The position numbers and the translations under genes are program-made. Under the pieces are notes generated by a model. The model searched no databases, was not told where the DNA came from, and saw only the letters and a program-made list of their open reading frames with translations. A stretch of DNA of 64,000 bases from an uncultured Oscillospiraceae bacterium (GTDB lineage: Bacteria > Bacillota > Clostridia > Oscillospirales > Acutalibacteraceae), in contig CATXDC010000002.1 of assembly GCA_958366985.1 (NCBI GenBank), positions 1 to 64,000 of the forward strand, in the 5' to 3' direction. Shown here in pieces: positions 44,218-51,765 of the stretch. Within the stretch, counting starts at the first letter, position 1; each line of letters opens with the position of its first letter.

Positions 44218-46815
44218 ATGGATATAGAAAAAGTAATACAAGACCTAAACCGACGGTTTGCTGCACCTTTACCGGAATATTATCATCGCCGCATCATTTT
44301 CTGGCATGATGAGGACAGGGAGTTCGAGGATAAGCTGGATGAAATTCAGCTGGATAATGCCAAACAGGTTGCTTTGAACGGCAGCAACACCTTTATGGTG
44401 AAAAAGCTGCTGGGGAGCAATGACCTGACCAGTAACTATCTTGTCTATAACCCACTTTCCTTTGATAAGCCGGATGATGACTGGCTGATTGACGTGAAGT
44501 TGTATAGCGAAGAATTTCGTGCTGATCTGATTTCTATGTGGATGGATGAGATGGGCTTGGTGTCGAATTTCTCGATGAGAAAAGAGGTCAAGCACTATCG
44601 AAAATTCTTTAATGCCAGGGATCGCCGGGCAAAGATAGCAGCTCAGAGCATAACTCCAGAGAAACCGGCGCAGCTGCACATGGCTGTCATGGCGGCAATC
44701 TGCGGTATCAAAGACCCCCAGCCGAATCAGATCATGCAGTGTGTGTTTCGTGCCGGTCTGGATACGGAGAACAATCCGGTTTATCAGGATTTTGTAAACT
44801 ATGGAGCGCAGAATGCTTTCTGGGCGATGGTGCGCCAGGGAACCGGCTACTGCGAGGAGGAAGGAGATATTGGTCAGCTGGCAATTCATTTGCTGCTGAC
44901 GGCATCTACCCGTACTCTGTTCCCGGAACATCTGGCAGGACTGGAAAGATTCCTGTCCCTTCCCCATCAGGCATATTGCTATGACTTTGTGTCTGACTGG
45001 CTGCGGAGTGAGGATAACCATCAGCTTTATGAAATCGCCCGTTATGTGGAGGAAGAAGCCCACTTACCGAAGCGGTTCAGTCAGCTGGCATTGGAAGATT
45101 TGGTGGATACCGAGTATTTCCCGTGCATCAATGAAATCATTCTGACAAAGCTGATGACAGAAATCAGCAATCAAATCATTGATGCGGATGTCATCACGAA
45201 AATAGTGGAAAAGCGCCGCACCTGTGTCTGGTATGAGGAGTTTGCCAACTTCTATGAGGGAATCTTGCAGGTGGCGAATATGCAGGAGTTCTTCAAAGAA
45301 CACTCTGCCGGTTTCCACATGGCACAGGCTCGTGAGGTATGGAAGAACTACACCAACGATTATTACAGGATGGATCGCTATTACCGACAGTTTCAACTCT
45401 GCTTCCAGAGAAGCCTTGAAACCTCCAATATGCTGTTGGATGATCTGTTCAAACACGTCGTGGACAAGGTAGAGGGGCTGTATTCTCACTGGTTCCTGGG
45501 CGAACTGGGAAGTAACTGGTCGGATGTGTGCGCCGATGAACTGGCACAGTACGGAAAGATACTGGAAATTCCCCGGCAGGAGGACTTCTATCGTTCCCGT
45601 ATCAAAAATGCGGATTCCAGAGTATTTGTCATCATCTCTGATGCCATGCGCTATGAGGTGGCGGCTACCCTTGCGGAAGAACTGGAGCGAGAGAATCAGA
45701 GCCAGGTGAAGTTGGAAAATATGCAGAGCATTTTCCCGTCGATTACTAAGTTTGGTATGGCTGCGCTACTGCCGCACACGAAGTTGTCCGTCGAGGTCAA
45801 GAGCGATGTTCTGACTGTCCTAGCTGATGGGCAGTCCACCGCCAGCACCAACCGTGACAAAGTGCTGAAAGCGGCTAATCCTGCAAGTGTGGCGTTGCAG
45901 TATAAGAACATTATCGGCATGAAACGTGCCGAGAGAAGCGCCTTGGTGAAGGGCATGGATGTCGTGTACATCTACCATGATACCATTGATGAAGCAAGCC
46001 ATACCTCTGACACCGCTGTTTTCACGGCTTGTGAGAAAGCTGTTTCTGAACTAAAAAACATGGTGCGTATTATCGTAAATGAGTTTGGCGGCACGAATAT
46101 TTTGATTACCGCAGATCACGGGTTCCTGTACACATACAGTCTTCTGACTGAGGATAACAAGGCGGACAAAACCAGCTTTAACAGCGTGGATGTGGAATAT
46201 GGCAGACGATACACGATTATGCAGAAAGGTGCTTCGCCGGATTATCTGATGCCGGTGAAATTCCTGGATGGAGAAACCGAGTTTGAAGGGTTTGCACCGA
46301 GAGAAAACATTCGTATCAAGATGAATGGCGGTGGCTTGAACTTTGTCCACGGCGGTATCAGTTTGCAGGAAATGGTGGTTCCAGTCATTGACTATCACCA
46401 TTTGAGAAATGATTCGATGGAATATAAGCGCAACAAGCAGAAATACGATACGAAACCTGTTACTGTGAGCCTACTGTCTGCAAGCCGGAAAATCAGCAAT
46501 ATGATTTTCAGCTTAAACTTCTATCAGAAGGATGCGGTGGGAGCAAACCGAGAAGCTGCAACCTATCAGGTTTATTTTACAGATTCTAATGGCAAGCAGA
46601 TCAGTGATGTGCAGAAGATTATCGCCGATAAGACCACCGACAACGACACAGAGCGTACATTCAGGTGTACCTTCAACCTGAAACCGCTGAAGTACAGCAA
46701 TACCGGAATCTACTATCTGGTGATTGCAGACGAACAGGGACTTCAGATTCCGCAGCGTGAGGAATTTCAGATTGATATTGCCTTTGCGGTGGATGAGTTC
46801 GACTTTTTCAGTTAA
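44218..46815 (+). CDS. pglZ: BREX protein PglZ (alkaline-phosphatase superfamily)
   Basis: 865 residues. The PglZ domain begins at about 470 with RVFVIISDAMRYEVAATLAEEL (metal-binding Asp at about 475), continues with DVVYIYHDTIDEASH and NILITADHGFLYTYS, all typical of alkaline-phosphatase-fold proteins. The N-terminal helical part has FWHDEDREFED. PglZ is the hallmark of BREX; its hydrolase activity is thought to act on nucleic-acid or phosphate groups. Normal length. GGAGG at 8 bases before the ATG. Confidence 0.94.
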   Translation: MDIEKVIQDLNRRFAAPLPEYYHRRIIFWHDEDREFEDKLDEIQLDNAKQVALNGSNTFMVKKLLGSNDLTSNYLVYNPLSFDKPDDDWLIDVKLYSEEFRADLISMWMDEMGLVSNFSMRKEVKHYRKFFNARDRRAKIAAQSITPEKPAQLHMAVMAAICGIKDPQPNQIMQCVFRAGLDTENNPVYQDFVNYGAQNAFWAMVRQGTGYCEEEGDIGQLAIHLLLTASTRTLFPEHLAGLERFLSLPHQAYCYDFVSDWLRSEDNHQLYEIARYVEEEAHLPKRFSQLALEDLVDTEYFPCINEIILTKLMTEISNQIIDADVITKIVEKRRTCVWYEEFANFYEGILQVANMQEFFKEHSAGFHMAQAREVWKNYTNDYYRMDRYYRQFQLCFQRSLETSNMLLDDLFKHVVDKVEGLYSHWFLGELGSNWSDVCADELAQYGKILEIPRQEDFYRSRIKNADSRVFVIISDAMRYEVAATLAEELERENQSQVKLENMQSIFPSITKFGMAALLPHTKLSVEVKSDVLTVLADGQSTASTNRDKVLKAANPASVALQYKNIIGMKRAERSALVKGMDVVYIYHDTIDEASHTSDTAVFTACEKAVSELKNMVRIIVNEFGGTNILITADHGFLYTYSLLTEDNKADKTSFNSVDVEYGRRYTIMQKGASPDYLMPVKFLDGETEFEGFAPRENIRIKMNGGGLNFVHGGISLQEMVVPVIDYHHLRNDSMEYKRNKQKYDTKPVTVSLLSASRKISNMIFSLNFYQKDAVGANREAATYQVYFTDSNGKQISDVQKIIADKTTDNDTERTFRCTFNLKPLKYSNTGIYYLVIADEQGLQIPQREEFQIDIAFAVDEFDFFS

Positions 46816-46836
46816 GCATCGCAGGAGGAACCAAAG

Positions 46837-48900
46837 ATGGAACAGATGACTGAGTGTGAAAGCACTCGTGATGAAATAAAAGAAAAACTTCGTCAGCATT
46901 TTAATGGAAAAATTGTTCGCAAGGACTTAACCAAGAAAATCAAGGAAGGAGCGAATGTTCCGGTATATGTTCTGGAATTTCTGCTGGGACAGTATTGCAG
47001 CTCCGATGACGAAGAAGTGATTGAATCCGGCGTGCAAACAGTAAAAAGGATTCTCGCTGATAACTTTGTGCGACCGGATGAAGCACAGAAAATCCTCTCG
47101 AAACTGCGTCAAAAAGGCAGTCATACCGTTATTGATATGATTACTGTCCATCTGGACATCAAGAGGAATTGCTTCTTCGCTTCCTTCTCGAATTTGGGGC
47201 TGACCAATGTGCCCATCGAAGATGAATATCCGGAAAAATACGACCGACTATTGTGCGGTGGTATCTGGTGCATTGTGCAGCTGGATTATGAATATGTAGA
47301 GGAAGAAAAGCAGAACGGCTATCCAATTCAGATCCGCAAGCTGACACCGATTCAGATGCCGCATATTGATATTGCAGACCTGAAGCAGGGGCGAAAGGCT
47401 TTTTCAAAAGAAGAATGGATTGACATCCTGCTCCGTTCTATTGGTATGGAATCGGATGCACTTTCCTATCGTGAAAAGTGGCTGCTTCTAACCCGTATGA
47501 TTCCATTGGTGGAGAACAACTTCAACCTTTGTGAACTTGGTCCCCGCAGTACAGGTAAATCTCATTTATACAAGGAGATTTCTCCAAATAGTATTTTGGT
47601 TTCCGGCGGGCAGACGACGGTTGCGAACCTTTTCTACAACATGGGAAGAAAAACGGTAGGTCTGGTTGGTTTGTGGGATTGTGTTGCCTTTGATGAGGTG
47701 GCTGGAATTCGTTTTAAGGAAAAAGACGGAATTCAGATCATGAAAGACTATATGGCATCCGGTTCTTTTGCCCGTGGCAAAGAGGAAAAAGCGGCTTCTG
47801 CTTCTATGGTATTTGTCGGAAACATCAACCAGAGCGTAGATGTCCTTCTGAAAACATCCAGTCTGTTTGACCCGTTCCCGCCTGAAATGGGGACGGATAC
47901 GGCTTTTTTAGACCGTATGCACTGTTACCTGCCGGGATGGGAAATACCGAAGTTCAGACCGGAGCATTTCACGAACGACTATGGGTTCATCAGTGATTAT
48001 CTCGCTGAGTTTATTCGTGAGCTGCGGAAGGAACAATATGGTGATGCCATTGACCGGTACTTCCGGCTTGGAAAAAACCTGAACCAGAGAGATACCATTG
48101 CAGTCAGAAGAATGGTTGACGGCTATCTGAAGCTGGTTTATCCGGATGGAGAGTTTACCAAAGAAGAGCTGGAAGAAATTCTTCAGCTGGCGCTGGAAAT
48201 GCGCCGCCGTGTAAAAGAGCAGCTGAAAAAGCTAGGCGGAATGGAGTTCTATGATGTGAACTTTTCTTACATTGATATGGATGATATGTCCGAACACTAT
48301 GTGTCCGTGCCGGAACAAGGTGGAGGAAAGTTGATTCCAGAAGGAATGTGCAATCCGGGTCAAGTCTATACGGCATCCCAAGGCAAGAGCGGTATGATTG
48401 GTGTGTTCCGACTGGAGTCTCAGATGCTTCCTGGAAATGGGAAATTTGAAAAAACCGGTATTGGAACTGATCGTGATGCGAAAGAGTCTACCAACACGGC
48501 ATTTAATTTTCTGAAGGCAAATGCTAACCGGATCAGCGGCAGCATCAGCACCACGATGAAAGACTATATCATTAACTACCAAGATTTACAGGGCATTGGC
48601 ATGACCGGGAAACTGGCACTGCCTACGTTAATTGCTTTGTGTTCTGTCGCATTGGGAAAGCCGGTGCAGAGTTCTTTGGTTGTATTGGGAGAAATCAGTA
48701 TCAGCGGCACGATGATAAAGGTGGATGAACTTGCAAGTACATTGCAGGTATGTCTGGACAGTGGAGCAAAACGAGTGCTGATACCGAGTACATCTTTCGT
48801 GGATTTTGCGACGGTTCCGCCAGACTTAATGAGTGCGTTCCAGCTGATTCCTTATCAGAGTGCGGAGGATGCTGTGTTTAAGGCTCTGGGGGTAGAATAA
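46837..48900 (+). CDS. brxL: BREX protein BrxL (AAA+ with Lon-like C-terminal domain)
   Basis: 687 residues. N-terminal BrxL-specific region, AAA+ core with Walker A LGPRSTGKSHLYKEI (about 234-248) and Walker B-like WDCVAFDEVAGI, and a C-terminal domain of the Lon S16 fold (LVVLGEISISGTMIKVDELASTLQ ... VLIPSTS). The expected Lon dyad is not evident: the serine position reads GIGMTGK and the lysine position VDELAS, so this domain is probably not a protease. BrxL forms a DNA-encircling ring needed for restriction. It is the last gene of the operon. Confidence 0.93.
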   Translation: MEQMTECESTRDEIKEKLRQHFNGKIVRKDLTKKIKEGANVPVYVLEFLLGQYCSSDDEEVIESGVQTVKRILADNFVRPDEAQKILSKLRQKGSHTVIDMITVHLDIKRNCFFASFSNLGLTNVPIEDEYPEKYDRLLCGGIWCIVQLDYEYVEEEKQNGYPIQIRKLTPIQMPHIDIADLKQGRKAFSKEEWIDILLRSIGMESDALSYREKWLLLTRMIPLVENNFNLCELGPRSTGKSHLYKEISPNSILVSGGQTTVANLFYNMGRKTVGLVGLWDCVAFDEVAGIRFKEKDGIQIMKDYMASGSFARGKEEKAASASMVFVGNINQSVDVLLKTSSLFDPFPPEMGTDTAFLDRMHCYLPGWEIPKFRPEHFTNDYGFISDYLAEFIRELRKEQYGDAIDRYFRLGKNLNQRDTIAVRRMVDGYLKLVYPDGEFTKEELEEILQLALEMRRRVKEQLKKLGGMEFYDVNFSYIDMDDMSEHYVSVPEQGGGKLIPEGMCNPGQVYTASQGKSGMIGVFRLESQMLPGNGKFEKTGIGTDRDAKESTNTAFNFLKANANRISGSISTTMKDYIINYQDLQGIGMTGKLALPTLIALCSVALGKPVQSSLVVLGEISISGTMIKVDELASTLQVCLDSGAKRVLIPSTSFVDFATVPPDLMSAFQLIPYQSAEDAVFKALGVE

Positions 48901-48991
48901 ACTCTAATCCATACAACCTGCGTCACGAGCAGATCAGGCTTGGTTTGTACTTGTGTATCAATGTAGTGAGATATTATTGTATTAAATGCGC

Positions 48992-49010
48992 TGAGTACAT
49001 TTTGAGTACA
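48992..49010 (+). repeat. Right pair of TGAGTACA repeats (candidate arm sites)
   Basis: TGAGTACA at 48992-48999 and 49003-49010, again 11 bp apart and in the same orientation as the left pair at 28174-28194. Both right copies end in the sequence TTGAGTACACT shared with the left pair. Confidence 0.55.
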
Positions 49011-49065
49011 CTATTTGCGGGACACAGAAACACACCGGCGAATATGGAGAAAATACGCCGAATTG

Positions 49066-49079
49066 TAGCGTTAACGCTA
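49066..49079. promoter_or_regulatory. Operator-like palindrome near the right island end
   Basis: TAGCGTTAACGCTA is a perfect 14-bp palindrome with the same TAGCG(N4)CGCTA frame as operator O2 at the xis promoter (TAGCGAATTCGCTA). It lies 33 bases inside attR. Confidence 0.5.
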
Positions 49080-49111
49080 TATAAAATATGTATATCTCAA
49101 AACCCTACCTT

Positions 49112-49119
49112 GAGTGGGA
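49112..49119 (+). other. attR of the genomic island
   Basis: GAGTGGGA in TTGAGTGGGAATGA, which reads like a guaA 3' end (I/L-E-W-E), and repeats attL at 28105-28112. Sequence 49120-49216 has no gene I can support and leads into the host terminator. Confidence 0.75.
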
Positions 49120-49216
49120 ATGATTTCAGAGGTCGAGAAAAGCCCATAAACACGGGACTTTTTGAGCTTTAAGGCTCCTTGTGGCAACGATTTGGCAACA
49201 CTTTTTCATTATTCAT

Positions 49217-49260
49217 AAAAAGAGAGCTAACTGATTTTGATTAGTCAGTTAGCTCTTTTT
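49217..49260. terminator. Bidirectional terminator
   Basis: AAAAAGAGAGCTAACTGAT and ATTAGTCAGTTAGCTCTTTTT give a long AT-flanked stem with A and T runs at each side, between the island end and the convergent kinase gene. Confidence 0.85.
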
Positions 49261-49280
49261 ATTTCTTATGAAAATATTTA

Positions 49281-49766
49281 TTACCTTTGATTAATATACC
49301 AACAATCTATCTCATCTTTTGAAGGAACCTCAAATGATGATTTTATTTTATTTAAAAGACCTTCATCCACATAGTAGTCATCACTTTTACCTGAAACAAC
49401 TGCTTCATTTCTAGATAATATATTACGTTTCCAAATTTCATCTGTAACATCAACATAATGCCATTCGTATGAAACACCCATTGATTGATAATAATGAGAT
49501 ACATTACTTCGTTCCGCTTTTGTCCAAAAGCCCCAATCAAGTACCACATTGCTTCCGACAGAAATGATATCAATCGCTTTTTTGTGTAAGTATTTTTGAA
49601 TATCTACTTTGACAATCTCATGTCTGTCACCAAGTGTGTGATGAAAGATTTGACTCTCAATTTCATCACAAGACAATAGAACAGCATGATATTTTTGTTG
49701 TAAGGTTTTGCAATAAAATGTTTTACCGCTACAAATTTTTCCGCATATTAGTATTACTTTTGCCAT
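49281..49766 (-). CDS. P-loop kinase-like ATPase
   Basis: 161 residues from the ATG at 49766 (upstream alternatives at 49781 and 49790 would add 5-8 residues). Walker A ILICGKICSGKTFYCK at about 4-19, then NVVLDWGFWTKAERSN, a Walker B-like Asp with the layout of zeta-toxin/chloramphenicol-phosphotransferase-type kinases (AAA_33). It probably phosphorylates a small molecule; no antitoxin gene is adjacent, so a toxin role is not supported. Confidence 0.65.
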   Translation of the reverse strand: MAKVILICGKICSGKTFYCKTLQQKYHAVLLSCDEIESQIFHHTLGDRHEIVKVDIQKYLHKKAIDIISVGSNVVLDWGFWTKAERSNVSHYYQSMGVSYEWHYVDVTDEIWKRNILSRNEAVVSGKSDDYYVDEGLLNKIKSSFEVPSKDEIDCWYINQR

Positions 49767-49858
49767 ATCAATAGCCACCATCTTATACAAATAGAATTTT
49801 TACATATTTTTGAGGCTGTCTCTAAAGGGTTTAACCATTGCGTCTCTTATCTTCTGCG

Positions 49859-49984
49859 ATGGAATTTTCACCTACAGGAAGTTTCATAATATTTCGGGTA
49901 AGGATAGTGACACTTATAGTAGTTGTTACGGTTGTAGCCATTACGTTACTTCTCAGCATGTTTATTCAAAGCGGCAATCATTAA
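49859..49984 (+). CDS. Possible 41-residue membrane peptide
   Basis: MEFSPTGSFIIFRVRIVT then a hydrophobic stretch (LIVVVTVVAITLLLSMFI) and a short tail. One transmembrane helix is likely. There is no good ribosome binding site before the ATG, so this may be a remnant of an older gene. The remainder of 49767-50080 shows nothing else. Confidence 0.25.
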   Translation: MEFSPTGSFIIFRVRIVTLIVVVTVVAITLLLSMFIQSGNH

Positions 49985-50080
49985 GGGAAATAATATCCTA
50001 ATCAACAGTTCTCAGTATTAAATCACTTTTTAGTAAATTTTTGAAGAGACAAACTGATTATTTCTATTTTATTATTTAAT

Positions 50081-50834
50081 TTAAATCGTTCCTATATAGC
50101 TTCTTGTGAAATTCGGCATTATTACAGTGCCGTCTTTACTGTGTTTGTCAAATAATTTTTCCAGTTCATTAACATAAGCGGTGTAATTTACATCATTTTC
50201 CTTTAAAGCGTATGATGCGGAAAGATTGCGCCCAACAAAGCTTTCTTTTGAAAATGATAATGGATTTGGGAACACTTTAACGGTGTATTCGCCGCTGAAA
50301 AAATCTGAAAAATCGTTTTCTTGGGTTGCTCCTCTCATACCTCCTGAAAAGCCTTTAAAATTGGGGCACTATTTGCGATTTATTGAATCATTCTCTATAA
50401 CCAACTCGCTTCTGCTGTCACGGGAATTCCAAATCAGAATAACCTTAGGAGGGTTTTAATATTCTTTGACATTCTTTTTTAAATTTTTGTCTGTCAAACC
50501 AGTGGAAAGCCTGTGCAACAGTTATAATGTCAATACTGTTATCGGGAAGTGTAGTGCTTTCGGCTGTACCCTTTACAGGTATAAATTTTGAAAATTTGTT
50601 TAAGTTATTTTCAGCCACTTTCCGCATATCATCATTAGGTTCCACAGCATAGACTGTCGCACCTTTTTCAAGCAACTGTTTTGTTAAAATACCTGTTCCT
50701 GCTCCGATATCGGCAAAAACGCAGTTTTTTGGTAAATTGAGGTCTGTGAAAAGGAAGTCAATAAAATCTTTCGGATAATTTGGACGAAACTTAGCGTAAA
50801 TATTGCCCATTCCATCAAATTTGTTTTCGTTCAA
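50081..50834 (-). pseudogene. SAM-dependent methyltransferase, broken
   Basis: The intact N-terminal part (50445-50834, start TTG after AGGAGG) shows FADIGAGTGILTKQLLEKGATVYAVEPNDDMRKVA, motif I of class I methyltransferases, and TVAQAFHWFD. One extra C in a CCC run at about 50450 shifts the frame after ILKP. The shifted frame reads PKVILIWNSRDSRSELVIEND and is cut by a TAG at about 50375-50377. The frame then continues to 50081 (MRGATQENDFSDFFSGEYTVKVFPN), a typical end of this family. Two independent lesions, so it is non-functional. Confidence 0.8.
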
Positions 50835-50937
50835 TTATACAACCTCCTTGAATTTATATGATGATTTTTTTACTTTATTTTCAATCCACTCGTTATTTAT
50901 GCCGGTCAGATTCCAAAATAGCATAGTAGAATTTATC

Positions 50938-51468
50938 TCATATGCTCCCGTCTTTTTGATAGCAATATCTTCTGAATGTCCCCTCAAGAGTCATGCCAAT
51001 TTTTTGCATAACTTTGCTGGAACCAATATTTCTTGTGTCACAGCCGGAGCTAATTCTTGCATAATGAACTGTATCAAAAAGATAATCAATGACTGCCTGT
51101 GCAGCCTCTGTTGTTATTCCTTTATTCCAATATGGCTCATCAATTTGCCATCCCAAATGGCAGCTAAAGCATTCATTGTCTTGTAAGACAACGGAAATAT
51201 TTCCTATAACAACTCCTTCAAATTCAATAGCCCAATTGTAAGTGTCTTTTTTTCGGTAGCTCATAACCCAGTTTCTCAGAACGGCATTAGTGTCTTTAAT
51301 TGTTTTATGAGGCTCATAAGAAAGATATCTGACTACTTCTGGATTACTTGCCCATTTGAACATATCTTTATTATCACTTAATTTAAATCTTCTGAGAATC
51401 AGTCTTTCGGTTTTAATTGTGTTGGTTCCGACATGGTTTAATGGACGCAGTAATTCTATGTCAGTCAT
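50938..51468 (-). CDS. GNAT acetyltransferase (RimJ/RimL type), 3' end shortened
   Basis: 176 residues from the ATG at 51468, 8 bases after GGAGG. NTIKTERLILRRFKLSDNKDMFKWASNPEVVRYLSY is the usual opening; SSKVMQKIGMTLEGTFRRYCYQKDGSI is near the end. The stop is a TGA exactly where family members have a codon before DKFYYAIL; the same frame continues DKFYYAILESDRHK to a TAA. The lost 14 residues form the last strand, so the protein may be unstable. Confidence 0.7.
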   Translation of the reverse strand: MTDIELLRPLNHVGTNTIKTERLILRRFKLSDNKDMFKWASNPEVVRYLSYEPHKTIKDTNAVLRNWVMSYRKKDTYNWAIEFEGVVIGNISVVLQDNECFSCHLGWQIDEPYWNKGITTEAAQAVIDYLFDTVHYARISSGCDTRNIGSSKVMQKIGMTLEGTFRRYCYQKDGSI

Positions 51469-51640
51469 TATAATCGCCTCCTGCACATTTGTAATTTTTT
51501 AGCAACAGAATTTATCCGTAAACTTATTTTACGTGTATTATATAATTTTTACGATGCTTAAAGCAAGTTTAATTTTATATTATTAAAATCAGACTCAAAT
51601 AAACGGTATTCGCATTCAATACCCATAATTCATTTCATTC

Positions 51641-51757
51641 AAATTGAACCAAAACTTATATTTCGAACTTATCTATTTTTAAATTGAACTCAAAGCTATA
51701 AAGTGATATAATTTTATTTGTAAATTGAACTTAATCTAAAAACTGAACTTTTGGAGG
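51641..51757 (+). promoter_or_regulatory. Promoter and TTGAAC operator array of the HTH-aminotransferase gene
   Basis: TTGAAC repeats begin at 51641, 51681 and 51722 (40-41 bp apart) plus a variant CTGAAC at 51743. The promoter is TTGAAC (51684-51689), 17 bases, TATAAT (51707-51712), so one repeat is itself the -35 box. The spacing is near multiples of two helical turns, fitting a bound repressor that the gene's own HTH domain could supply. Region 51487-51640 has no gene. Confidence 0.6.
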
Positions 51758-51765
51758 AAAAAGAG

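Larger units (their letters stand above)
28105..49119. mobile_element. 21-kb guaA-integrated genomic island carrying type I BREX
   Basis: Bounded by 8-bp repeats GAGTGGGA. It contains, left to right: a DUF5677 gene, XRE repressor, broken xis and int, MobC-like protein, RepA-like ATPase, TnpV, oriT-like and iteron-like DNA, and a complete BREX operon. Paired TGAGTACA sites at both ends look like integrase arm sites. There is no relaxase, so it would at most have been mobilisable in trans. Base composition and codon use differ from the ribosomal and purine genes to its left. Confidence 0.8.

Noticed and set aside
40380..45489. Minus-strand ORFs opposite pglX and pglZ (up to 264 codons)
   Set aside because: Antisense shadows with no ribosome binding sites and atypical residue use.
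28105..49119. CRISPR array or toxin-antitoxin pair in the island
   Set aside because: No regularly spaced repeats of CRISPR size and no adjacent pair of small toxin/antitoxin genes were seen.
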